In this document: in pieces, positions 7,060 through 13,975 of the stretch | Layout of the letters: each line of letters begins with the position of its first letter | Position numbering within the stretch: the stretch's first letter is position 1 | NCBI GenBank assembly: GCA_036522595.1 | Contig: DATDFL010000182.1 | Coordinates: 1 to 15,556, forward strand | DNA length: 15,556 nt | Reading direction: 5' to 3' | Source: AC-32 sp036522595 | GTDB taxonomy: Bacteria > Actinomycetota > Thermoleophilia > Gaiellales > Gaiellaceae | Position numbers and translations under genes: made by a program | The notes under the pieces: model-generated | The model's input: the letters and a program-made list of their open reading frames with translations, nothing else | The model's database searches: none | Told to the model about the DNA's origin: nothing

Positions 7060-7897
7060 CCGCCGTCAACTTCGGCAAGATCGGCGTCTGGACCAGTTAC
7101 CGGCCGTTCGGCGTCGAACTCGCGGGCGAGGCCGCCAAGCTCGTAGAACAACTCGGCTACGGCACCTGGTGGATCGGCGCCTCGCCTCGCGTCCAGACGT
7201 GCGCCCCGTCCTCGAAGGGACCTCCAGGCTCGTCGCCGCGACCGGCATCCTCAACGTCTGGGCAAGCGAGTCCGCCGAGACAGCGGCTGCAACGGCAGCC
7301 GTACGGGCCGACTTCCCCGGCCGGTTCATGCTCGGCATCGGCGTCGGCCATCGCGAGGCGACGACCGAGTACCGCACGCCGCTGGCCACTATGCGCGCCT
7401 TCCTTGACGGCCTCGACGCATCAGGGACGCCGCCCCCGCCCGAGGAGCGCTGCCTCGCCGCACTCGGCCCGAAGATGCTCGAGCTGGCATCCGAGCGCGC
7501 CGCCGGCACGCACACCTACTTCGTCCCCGTCGAGCACACGCGGGCAGCGCGCAAGCGGCTCGGCCCTGACAAGCTCGTCGCCCCCGAGCTCGCGTGCGTC
7601 GTCGACGCCAACCGCGTCCGCGCGCAGGCCGTCGCCCGCGATTATGCGAAGCACTACCTGGGTCTACGCAACTGCGTGCGAAACCTGCTTCGACACGGCT
7701 TCACCGATGACGATGTCGCCAACGGCGGATCCGACCGGCTGATCGACGCGCTCGTCCCGCAGGGCGGCGCAGCGGAGATTGCCGAAATCGTGCACGCGCA
7801 CCTCCATGCCGGAGCCGACCACGTCTGCGTGCAACCACTCGGCGAGGACGGGATCCCACGCGACGCCTGGACTGCGCTCGCGAAGGCGCTCATCTAA
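7056..7897 (+). pseudogene. F420-dependent LLM oxidoreductase, interrupted by a one-base frameshift
   Basis: This is a luciferase-like monooxygenase-fold protein of the small actinobacterial F420 family (MSMEG_4141-like, TIGR03620 as I recall it). The N-terminus MTAVNFGKIGVWTSYRPFG... to WIGASPR is read from ATG 7056. At about 7190 the frame changes, and RPDVRPVLEGTSRLVAATG through FPGRFMLGIGVGH, AALGPKML, YFVPVEHT and the C-terminal GADHVCVQPLG follow in the new frame to TAA 7895-7897. The span of 842 bases is one short of a codon multiple, so loss of one base within CCTCGCCTCGCG explains it. Members transfer hydride using coenzyme F420. The four-base overlap with the upstream SDR suggests coupled translation. 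It may be a genuine mutation or an assembly error. Confidence 0.85.
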
Positions 7898-7913
7898 GAG
7901 AGGCGGCCGATCT

Positions 7914-8642
7914 GTGGCCCGTGTCTTCATCACCGGCTCTGCAGACGGTCTTGGCCGGTTGGCTGCGCAGACGCTGCTCGAAGATGGACACGAGGTCGTC
8001 GTCCACGCTCGGAACCACGACCGGGTCACCGCAGTCCAGGACCTCGTAGACCGCGGCGCGACGGCGGTCGTCGGAGACCTCTCCGAGATCGAGCAGACGC
8101 GCGGAATCGCCCGCGACGTGAACCGCCTGGGCCGCATGGACGCCGTCATCCACAACGCCGGTGTCTACACGGGGACGCAAGTGATGCCGGTCAACATCGT
8201 CGCTCCCTATCTGCTCACGGCTCTGATCCACCCACCGCGGCGCCTCGTGTACCTCAGCAGCGGGGCTCACCGCAGCGGACGAGCCGGCCTCAACGACGTC
8301 GACTGGAGCGGCCGCATACCCGGCTCCTATTCCGACAGCAAGCTCTTCGTCACCACACTCGCACTCACCGTCGCTCGGCTTTGGCCGGACGTGCTGATCA
8401 ACGCCGTCGACCCAGGATGGGTCCCCACGCGGATGGGCGGGCGCGGCGCACCCGATGATCTCGGGCTCGGACACCTCACACAGGAGTGGCTCGCCACCAG
8501 CGACGACGCGGACGCGCGCACCTCCGGCGGCTACTGGTACCACCAACAGCGGATCGAACCGCACCCCGCCGGCGACGATCAACGGTTCCAGGATCAGCTC
8601 TTGGAGGAACTCGCGCGCTTCAGCGCCACGCGCCTCGTCTGA
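7914..8642 (+). CDS. Short-chain dehydrogenase/reductase, second of the operon
   Basis: The product has 242 residues, starting at GTG 7914 with GAGAGG 10 bases upstream; the longer open frame overlaps the LLM gene in another frame. TGSADGLG (7-14) binds the nucleotide and HNAG is at 80-83. The full catalytic tetrad is present: N94, S116 (LSSGAH), Y139 and K143 (YSDSK). The segment NDVDWSGR and the VDPGW turn resemble the retinol-dehydrogenase/WW-oxidoreductase-like SDR branch. It is the last gene of the plus-strand operon, 16 bases after the LLM gene. It is probably a cytosolic NADP-dependent carbonyl reductase. Confidence 0.88.
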   Translation: MARVFITGSADGLGRLAAQTLLEDGHEVVVHARNHDRVTAVQDLVDRGATAVVGDLSEIEQTRGIARDVNRLGRMDAVIHNAGVYTGTQVMPVNIVAPYLLTALIHPPRRLVYLSSGAHRSGRAGLNDVDWSGRIPGSYSDSKLFVTTLALTVARLWPDVLINAVDPGWVPTRMGGRGAPDDLGLGHLTQEWLATSDDADARTSGGYWYHQQRIEPHPAGDDQRFQDQLLEELARFSATRLV

Positions 8643-8704
8643 CCGCAATGGAACATGCTGATGCTGCGGTCCACTGCAGGGGTCCTCTGTCACCCCGCCC
8701 GGGC

Positions 8705-8884
8705 GAGGGAACACTGAGGGAACACCACCACGGGCACGCGCGTCCACGGCCGGTTACTCCTCCTCGGCCGATTCCTTCTTCTTGCGCTGCTTTCGTGCCC
8801 GCGGCTTCCCGGCCTTGCCCGCGGCTCCCGGCTCGTTGCTCGATGGGAAGGAGGGGGTCGACGGTTCGAGTCCGTCAGAGGGCT
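8705..8884 (+). repeat. 180-bp direct repeat, copy 2, ending in a tRNA-Thr-like 3' half
   Basis: This is the same-length, same-orientation partner of 1880-2059, offset exactly 6825 bp. It opens with tandem GAGGGAACAC (8705-8714, 8716-8725) and ends in the tRNA-like core. On the minus strand it carries an open tail very rich in Lys/Arg and then Glu, ending at TAA 8754-8756 at the codon aligned with the TGA of copy 1. Different stop codons at the same place and similar tail chemistry hint that this was once protein-coding, perhaps an integrase C-terminus. It separates the redox operon from the delta-60 repeat gene. Confidence 0.85.
8843..8884 (+). other. tRNA-like 3' half, attachment-site-like core (right)
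   Basis: This has the same architecture as 2018-2059: anticodon-type loop ATGGGAA, stem GGAGG, variable GGGTC, perfect T arm GACGG-TTCGAGT-CCGTC, acceptor AGAGGGC and T. It differs from the left core at one base (8847), which changes the apparent anticodon from GGT to GGG. It lacks a 5' half and is not a working tRNA. If the pair are attL/attR-like, the enclosed unit is 2060-8884. Confidence 0.6.
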
Positions 8885-8928
8885 CTGCAACATCCCTGCA
8901 TTCACCTCGAACGGGGCGTGCGATTCGT

Positions 8929-10185
8929 TCAGCGCGCAAGGAGACGAGCGACAGCGAAGTCTTCGCTGGTACCGAAGCCGTCTCCGGCGACGATGGCCTT
9001 GCCACTCGGCTCGAGCGCGACGTCGAATGCTTCCTGCCCGATCGAGCCGCTCATGATCTTCCCGCCCGATCCGAAGCTGCGGTCGAGGCTCCCGTTGTGG
9101 TCGTAGCGCGCTACCGCGAACTCGTCGTCTGCGGAGGCGTTGGTGAGACCGGCGGCGACGATCTTGCCCTCGGGTTGGATCGCGACTCCCCACGCTTCAT
9201 CGAAACGTGCGACGCCAAACGCGGTCACTACTCGGCCACCTGAGCCGAAGCTCGGGTCCACGTTTCCGTCACGGTTGTAGCGGACGAGCGCGAAGTCGAA
9301 GTCGGTGAACGGGGCGGTGCCGGTGTGTCCGGCGGCGACGATCTTGCCGTTCGGCTCGACGGCGACGGCGAGAGCAGCATCGCTACTCGCACCACCGATG
9401 TTTGTCAGGACCTTGCCGCCCGAGCCGAAGCTGGTATCGAGCTTGCCGTTGCGGTCGTAGCGAACGAGCGCGAAGTCGCCTCCGCTCTCCCCGGCGACGA
9501 CGATCTTGCCACCAGGCGCTATTCCGACGCCCCAGGCCTCGTCGAAACTGCCTGGCCCGAATCCCGTTATCACCGTGCCGCCCGAACCGAAGCTCGGGTC
9601 GAGGCTCCCGTCCCGGTTGTACCGGGCGACCGCGAAGTCGGAGTCACTCGTCCCGGCGGCGACGATCTTGCCGTTCGGCTCGACCGCGACGCCGGTCGCC
9701 TCCTCGAAGAACAAGCCCAGATGGGTTAGGACCTTCCCACCCGAGCCGAAGCTCGCGTCCAGGCTGCCGTCCCCGTTGTAGCGGGCGAGCGCGAACTCGA
9801 AGTCTCCGCCGACGAGACTCGCCCCCGCCGCAACGATCTTGCCGTTCGGCGCGAGCGCGGCATCGAGAGCAAGGTCGCTCGGGCCACCGAAATCGGTGAG
9901 GACCTTTCCGCCCGAGCCGAAGCTCGGGTCGAGGCTGCCGTCGTGGCGGTAGCGAGCGAGCGCGAAGTCGCGGCCACCACCCATGTCGCTGAAGCCCGCC
10001 ACCACGACCTTCCCACCGGGCGCGACAGCGACAGACCGGGCATGGTCCTCGCTCGAGCCGCTGAAATCCGTCCGGACCTTGCCGCCCGAGCCGAAGCTCG
10101 GATCGAGATCTCCAGCCGCCGCCTGTGCATAGAGCGGAAGCGCAAGCCCGAAAGCCGCGGCGATGAGTACTGAGAGCTTCTTCAT
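8929..10185 (-). CDS. Secreted delta-60 repeat protein
   Basis: The product has 418 residues. Start ATG 10183-10185 has a strong GGGAGGGGGAG ribosome site directly upstream; the longer open frame to 10554 is unlikely. Residues 1-23 form a Sec signal peptide (MKKLSVLIAAAFGLALPLYA, then AQA). The mature part is seven tandem units of about 50-55 residues, each opening with an LDPSFGSGGKV-like motif, followed by a GGKIVVAG-type strand and DFALARYNRDG. These are delta-60 repeats (TIGR02608), predicted to form a beta-propeller-like extracellular structure. No sortase signal, membrane anchor or partner domain is visible. The role of the family is not known. The gene ends 45 bp from the tRNA-like core, on the far side of the repeat from the redox operon. 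Confidence 0.88.
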   Translation of the reverse strand: MKKLSVLIAAAFGLALPLYAQAAAGDLDPSFGSGGKVRTDFSGSSEDHARSVAVAPGGKVVVAGFSDMGGGRDFALARYRHDGSLDPSFGSGGKVLTDFGGPSDLALDAALAPNGKIVAAGASLVGGDFEFALARYNGDGSLDASFGSGGKVLTHLGLFFEEATGVAVEPNGKIVAAGTSDSDFAVARYNRDGSLDPSFGSGGTVITGFGPGSFDEAWGVGIAPGGKIVVAGESGGDFALVRYDRNGKLDTSFGSGGKVLTNIGGASSDAALAVAVEPNGKIVAAGHTGTAPFTDFDFALVRYNRDGNVDPSFGSGGRVVTAFGVARFDEAWGVAIQPEGKIVAAGLTNASADDEFAVARYDHNGSLDRSFGSGGKIMSGSIGQEAFDVALEPSGKAIVAGDGFGTSEDFAVARLLAR

Positions 10186-10258
10186 CTCCCCCTCCCGGAA
10201 ACGGCGGAGCCTCTCGCCCGCGCCGGAATCGGAGACGGTCCCGCAATGCCCAGCGGCT

Positions 10259-10286
10259 ACCGTACCGGGCTCGGGCGCTGGGGCAA
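10259..10286 (-). promoter_or_regulatory. Possible promoter of the delta-60 gene
   Basis: On the minus strand TTGCCC (10286-10281) and TACGGT (10264-10259) are separated by 16 bases and lie about 75 bases before the start codon. The -35 and -10 matches are modest, and this is an assignment by eye. Confidence 0.25.
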
Positions 10287-10364
10287 TTGTCTCAATTCGA
10301 ATGCATGGGTTCAAGGTCGCCGCTCGTCTCCAAAAGAAAAGTGGTCCAACGAAGATGAGCCACT

Positions 10365-10652
10365 GCCCGCGACCTCCGGGCACTCGGATCGAGATCCTCG
10401 GCGGCTCAACGGCCGAGCCCCACGCCACGATCGACTCGCTCGACGACAGCCTCGCGTTGAGGCATACCACCACCTCTGCCTGAACGTCGCCGACGTCGCC
10501 GCGACTCTCGCCGAGCTTCGGTCGCGGGGCGTTGAAGTGCTTAGGCGACGCCATCGACCTCGAGGGCGATCGGCCGCCGCCTGGGCTTCCTCAAGGACAA
10601 CAACGACAATGTCATCGAGCCCGCCTCGCCGCTGAGCACAGCGGTCAGCTAA
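10365..10652 (+). pseudogene. Broken VOC/glyoxalase-family gene
   Basis: Pieces of one VOC-family protein are scattered over all three plus frames. PGTRIEILGG...SLDDSLALR is read at about 10368-10465, AYHHLCLNVADVAATLAELRS then RGVEVL at about 10460-10540, DAIDLE at about 10547-10564, and AIGRRLGFLKDNNDNVIEPA at 10566-10625, ending at TAA 10650-10652. The order matches the second half of a glyoxalase/bleomycin-resistance-like domain (YHHLCLxVxD ... RRLxFLxDNNxNVIE). At least three frame changes are needed and the N-terminal half is not found, so it is a decayed fragment rather than one sequencing slip. It lies between the divergent delta-60 gene and the convergent hydrolase gene. Confidence 0.7.
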
Positions 10653-10721
10653 GACACCTACGTGGCCGCGGGACGATGTGCGTCCTGCCGGCCAGACGCC
10701 GTGAGCACGTCACCGATCGCT

Positions 10722-11519
10722 TCAGTCTTCGAGGGCGTCAAGGAGGATGTCGGCGATCTCGCCCGGCTTCTCGTTGAGCGTGAAGTGACCGGCGGCGGCG
10801 ATCGTGACCAGGGTGACGGAAGGACACTGTTCGAGCACCTCTCGTTCGTCGTCGGTGAGTCCGATCTCGTCATGCTCCCCGAACACAACCCACGCGCGAA
10901 CGCGCGAGTCGCAGAGCCGGCCCGCGAGGGAGCCGTGGTGATCGAGGTACTCGAGATACACGCGGGTCTGTCGGCGGAGGAACCGGGGCTCGTTCTTCTG
11001 CAACTCGGTGATCAACACCTCGCGCCGATGCGGTGGCAGGCTGCTCTTCATGGCCGGGCCGATGATCTTCAGCATCAGTGCGTACGGCAGGTGTCCGAAC
11101 ATGCTCGACATTCGATCCAGTGCTCGCGGGAATTTGGATTCGTCCACGCGTGAGAAGCTGGGTGCAAGCAGAATCACGGGACCAGAGAACGCGCCACCGG
11201 CCACCATCTCGATCGCAACGTTGGCACCCAGGCTGTGGCCGACTACCGCATCACAACCGAGTTCGGCTGCGATCGTCCCGGCGACCCGCGCATAGTTCTC
11301 CATGCTGACGTCGTCCGGAGCAGGAGTGCCGCCGAAGCCGGGCAACGTGGTGGCCACGAAGCGAATGGACGCGTCCTTGACCTTCCGTTCGTCGAGCAGG
11401 TCGTCATAGAACGCCGCGGTGGCGAGCGCGCCGGGCAGCAGGAGGACTGTGTGATTCACGCCCTCAGGACCCGACTCGTGCAGAGTCCAGCCGAACTGCT
11501 CCCGGCCCGCCGCGTCCAC
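10722..11519 (-). CDS. Alpha/beta-hydrolase
   Basis: The product is a 265-residue alpha/beta-hydrolase-fold enzyme starting at GTG 11517-11519, with AAAGG upstream. LLLPGALATAAF (oxyanion region) is at 26-37. The nucleophile elbow GHSLG has S96, the acid is D217 in VFGEHDEIGL, and the base is H245 in AAGHFTLNEKPGEIADILL. The last block is typical of the MhpC/haloperoxidase-like branch. No signal peptide is seen, so it is cytosolic. The substrate cannot be told. It stands alone between the VOC fragment and the sigma-factor gene, with a 223-bp upstream gap that could hold its own promoter. Confidence 0.88.
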   Translation of the reverse strand: MDAAGREQFGWTLHESGPEGVNHTVLLLPGALATAAFYDDLLDERKVKDASIRFVATTLPGFGGTPAPDDVSMENYARVAGTIAAELGCDAVVGHSLGANVAIEMVAGGAFSGPVILLAPSFSRVDESKFPRALDRMSSMFGHLPYALMLKIIGPAMKSSLPPHRREVLITELQKNEPRFLRRQTRVYLEYLDHHGSLAGRLCDSRVRAWVVFGEHDEIGLTDDEREVLEQCPSVTLVTIAAAGHFTLNEKPGEIADILLDALED

Positions 11520-11567
11520 GTGCGGAGCCTTTCACAACACAGAGAATCGTCATCGCCTGACGAAGGG

Positions 11568-11600
11568 GCGGAGGGAGGCTCTGGGCCTTCCTCCGCTTTT
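11568..11600 (+). terminator. Strong stem-loop with T run, plus-strand orientation
   Basis: GCGGAGGGAGG (11568-11578) pairs with CCTTCCTCCGC (11586-11596) over 11 bp with one G-T pair and a 7-base loop, followed by TTTT. By shape it is a factor-independent terminator for plus-strand transcription, yet no plus-strand gene precedes it. On the minus strand it would sit in the hydrolase leader, or downstream of the sigma gene without a T run. It may block antisense or read-through transcription. Confidence 0.5.
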
Positions 11601-11742
11601 ACTGGTTCGCGCCGACGGCCGCGAGCGTCGAGCGTGAAGATCTGCGCTACGTGCCGCGCCCGGCATCGCTTCCGCGCTCTGCGGCTCGGTCCTTTTGTGT
11701 TCTCCCAGGATGTAAATAGGCGCCCGTGGCCGGCGCACAACC

Positions 11743-12585
11743 CTACGGTGCGTTGCGGAGCTTCGCGAGCGCGCGTTCCTCGATCTGGCGGACGCGCTCG
11801 GCACTGACGCCGAGCCGCTCGCCCACCTCGGTGAGCTTCTCGGCCGGCACATCGAAACCGAAACGCGCCTGCACGACCTCCCGCTCACGTTCGGTCAGCC
11901 GTGACAGAAGCGCCCGGAGCTGCTCGCCGGCGACTGCGTCGACAACGTCCTCGTAGGCTGCAGCCGAAAGGGGGTCCTCGAGCAGGTCTCCCATTGTTCC
12001 GAGCTCGCGCTCTGCGTTGTCGATCGGCTCGTCCAGACTGCGAGGGCGCGCGTCGGCGTTGAGAAGCGCCTCCGCCTGCGCGAGCTCGATGTTCGTCCGG
12101 TCGGCCAGCTCGCCGATCTTGGCCGAACGGCGCTCCCCCTGGTAGATGCGCTGGTGTTCGGACTTCAGCTGCGAGAGTTGGCGAAGCGCCTTCGGCGGTA
12201 GGCGCATGGGCCGCATGAAGTCGCTGCGGGCCTCCTGCAACGACTGCCTGATCCACCAGGTCGCGAAGGCGGCGAACGGGACGCCCCGCGCAGGGTCGAA
12301 CCGCTGCAGCGCGCGCAACAGCCCGACGATCCCTTCCTGCAGCAGATCAGCCTGCTCGAGCCCCTCCGTCCGGTAGCGGCCCGCTGTCGAGTGGACGAGT
12401 GGCAGCAGCCGTCGGATGAGCTCCTCCCGCGCCGCGTCGTCGCCGCTTTGGGCCCGGCGCGCAAGCTCGTCCGCTTCGCCGCCGGAGACCGCTTGCGAGG
12501 ACTGGGCCTCACTCCATAGCTCCTCTGCGGCGGCGTAGCTGCCCTGTCCTTCGGCGCGTCCGGCCAGCTCCCGCTTCACGGCCAC
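11743..12585 (-). CDS. Sigma-70 family RNA polymerase sigma factor (group 2-like)
   Basis: The product has 280 residues. The likely start is GTG 12583-12585; GTG at 12577-12579 is the alternative. Region 2 spans about residues 55-125, with LLPLVHSTAGRYR, the 2.2 core-binding block DLLQEGIVGLLRALQRFDP and the -10-recognising FATWWIRQSLQEA. Region 3 is at about 130-205, and region 4 at about 215-278, with LTEREREVVQARFGF and the HTH VGERLGVSAERVRQIEERALAKLR. This is the primary-sigma-like layout without a region 1.1, so an alternative (group 2, stress or stationary type) factor is likely. It follows the Hsp20 gene on the same strand after 101 bp containing a large hairpin. No anti-sigma gene is adjacent. 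Confidence 0.9.
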   Translation of the reverse strand: MAVKRELAGRAEGQGSYAAAEELWSEAQSSQAVSGGEADELARRAQSGDDAAREELIRRLLPLVHSTAGRYRTEGLEQADLLQEGIVGLLRALQRFDPARGVPFAAFATWWIRQSLQEARSDFMRPMRLPPKALRQLSQLKSEHQRIYQGERRSAKIGELADRTNIELAQAEALLNADARPRSLDEPIDNAERELGTMGDLLEDPLSAAAYEDVVDAVAGEQLRALLSRLTEREREVVQARFGFDVPAEKLTEVGERLGVSAERVRQIEERALAKLRNAP

Positions 12586-12631
12586 GCCCCGATCGTGCCA
12601 CACGGCTGCGCCACCCCGGACAGGAAGAGTG

Positions 12632-12666
12632 ACGGGTCGCGGCGCAGGCATACTGCCGCGACCCGT
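12632..12666. terminator. Perfect 12-bp hairpin between Hsp20 and sigma genes
   Basis: ACGGGTCGCGGC (12632-12643) pairs with GCCGCGACCCGT (12655-12666) around 11 bases. It lies 20 bp past the Hsp20 stop codon (minus) and 47 bp before the sigma start. On the minus strand it is followed by CACTCTTCC, without a clean T run. It could terminate most Hsp20 transcripts and uncouple the sigma gene. Confidence 0.55.
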
Positions 12667-12686
12667 TCGCCCGGCTGCCTTTCGAC

Positions 12687-13127
12687 TTACTCCTCGATCG
12701 CCTTCTTCCCGGCGCCGCCGATCGTGATCTTCTTCGGCTTCTGCTCGGCCGGCTTCGGGATCCGCAGCTCGAGCACGCCGTCCTGGTAGCCGGCCTCGAT
12801 CGAATCGCTGTCGACGCCCTGGGGAAGAGCGAGGGTGCGGACGAACGACCCGTACGGCCGCTCGATGAGCTGTGCCTGCCCAGTCTCCTCCGCAACACGC
12901 GAGCCGGAGATCGAGAGCACGTTCTCGTTCACCTCGACGTTCACATCGTCCGCCTTCACTCCCGGCAGGTCCACCTTGACCAGGTACTCCTCCTCGGTCT
13001 CGTGTACGTCGACCAGCGGCGTGAAGCCGGTCACCCGGTTGCCGCCGTTCCCCGCGCTTCGCATCAACTCGTCCATCAGCCGGAACGGCGCGGCGAGAAA
13101 CGGATCGCGGATCAACAGGTTCGCCAT
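12687..13127 (-). CDS. Small heat-shock protein, Hsp20/alpha-crystallin family
   Basis: The product has 146 residues, starting at ATG 13125-13127 with GGAGG in the ribosome site. The N-terminal arm is MANLLIRDPF and following. The alpha-crystallin domain spans about residues 34-125, with FTPLVDVHETEEEYLVKVDLPG, VLSISGSR, and SFVRTLALPQGVD...GVLELRIPK. The C-terminal anchoring motif is I134-T135-I136. Members are ATP-independent holdases forming cytosolic oligomers that keep unfolding clients soluble. It sits between the J-domain gene and the sigma gene on the same strand, so a shared stress response is plausible. No CIRCE element (TTAGCACTC) was seen upstream. Confidence 0.93.
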   Translation of the reverse strand: MANLLIRDPFLAAPFRLMDELMRSAGNGGNRVTGFTPLVDVHETEEEYLVKVDLPGVKADDVNVEVNENVLSISGSRVAEETGQAQLIERPYGSFVRTLALPQGVDSDSIEAGYQDGVLELRIPKPAEQKPKKITIGGAGKKAIEE

Positions 13128-13224
13128 ACCACACCTCCAGTCCGATGATTCGATCTCGTCGAGAAATCGAGTAGGCCCGAAGAAGGACCGTTCAAGCCCG
13201 CTCACGCGAGCTCGACCGTTGAGG

Positions 13225-13590
13225 TCACCACCTGGCGCGCAGAAACGAGAGCGCCAGGCGAAACATTTGCCCAGGCTCCGACGGAGCCGGCCGACCTAGC
13301 ACGAGGTGCTGCGAGCCGGGCGCGGCGTAGCGCACCGACCCTCCCCGCGCATCAGCAGTCCGCGGCCGGGCGAGTGGATTCGACCGGTCGTACACCGCAC
13401 GGCGTCCTGGGTCGCGCAGCAGGTCATAGGCATCACTGACCGCCTGGAACCGCTCCGCCGATCCGGCGCCGCCGCTGTCCGGATGGCTCGCGCGCGCCGC
13501 ACGCTTGTACGCGCGGGCAATCTCCTCGCCCGACGCCTGCCGAGGCACACCCAGGACGATGTACGGATCCCGACGCTCGCGACTCGCCAT
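13225..13590 (-). CDS. J-domain-only co-chaperone (DnaJ-like)
   Basis: The product has 121 residues. Start ATG 13588-13590 is preceded by GGAGG at suitable spacing; the longer open frame upstream is not credible. The J domain spans residues 8-70: DPYIVLGVPRQASGEEIARAYK, the HPD triad at 36-38, and FQAVSDAYDLLRDPGRRAVYDRS. There are no G/F-rich, zinc-finger or C-terminal peptide-binding domains, so it is a class III J protein expected to stimulate a DnaK-type ATPase on a specific task. The C-terminal 50 residues are not recognisable. Its stop is 97 bp before the Hsp20 start on the same strand. Confidence 0.88.
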   Translation of the reverse strand: MASRERRDPYIVLGVPRQASGEEIARAYKRAARASHPDSGGAGSAERFQAVSDAYDLLRDPGRRAVYDRSNPLARPRTADARGGSVRYAAPGSQHLVLGRPAPSEPGQMFRLALSFLRARW

Positions 13591-13603
13591 CAGACCTCCA
13601 CCT

Positions 13604-13635
13604 CTTAAGTACGCCCGGGCACGATGCCACTCAAG
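13604..13635. promoter_or_regulatory. HspR-like inverted half-sites upstream of the J-domain gene
   Basis: CTTAAGT (13604-13610) and ACTCAAG (13629-13635) form an inverted pair with one mismatch, directly upstream of the J-gene ribosome site. The arms resemble the HAIR half-site of actinobacterial HspR (CTTGAGT-N7-ACTCAAG), but the spacer is 18 instead of 7. No promoter elements were assigned with confidence. Confidence 0.25.
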
Positions 13636-13975
13636 TCCAGGTTGCAGCAAACCGCTCGCAGCACTCCAGCGATCTTCGCTAGGGACGCATGCTGTCCATC
13701 TGAGACATCGAGCCGCTCCCGGGAACAGTGAGCGCCGGGATGCCGTCCGGAGCAGCGAGCAGGAGGACTCCGAGCACGAGGAGAACGGCCGCGGAATCCG
13801 GGGCCGACCGGAAGCCCGCCCTCGGGCCGCCGAGATCACGGCTACAGTGACCTGGCGCGTTGGGCTTAGCGCGGAAGCCGCCGAGGCTCGAACCTCTTCG
13901 ACTGTCACATTTGGCCTGAGTGCACGAGGAGGCTCGCCTCGAGTTTTCCGTCGTGATCGGACGAGGGAGGACCAC
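13636..13975. other. Intergenic region between the J-domain and cold-shock genes
   Basis: This 340-bp divergent gap holds no gene that I can support. It ends with the ribosome site GAGGGAGG (13963-13970) of the cold-shock gene. A long leader is common for cold-shock mRNAs; a weak CGAGG/CCTCG hairpin followed by AGTTTT lies at about 13925-13946. A minus-strand frame ending TAG at 13679 encodes a hydrophobic stretch (AVLLVLGVLLLAAP) but lacks a start with a ribosome site. Confidence 0.5.

Noticed and set aside
8641..8671. GACCGCA/TGCGGTC hairpin at the operon end
   Set aside because: The seven-base stem with a 17-base loop and no T run is too weak to call a terminator.
8754..9005. Minus-strand 83-codon open frame
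   Set aside because: Its first half is the antisense-frame shadow of the delta-60 gene end and the rest crosses the tRNA-like core; only the tail is discussed as a possible relic.
12586..13134. N-terminal extension of the sigma factor to 13134
   Set aside because: It overlaps the Hsp20 gene in another frame and reads as low-complexity Arg/Gly sequence; the sigma homology begins after GTG 12585.
13679..13860. Small minus-strand membrane peptide
   Set aside because: It has a hydrophobic stretch but no start codon with a ribosome site, and GC-rich DNA commonly gives such frames.
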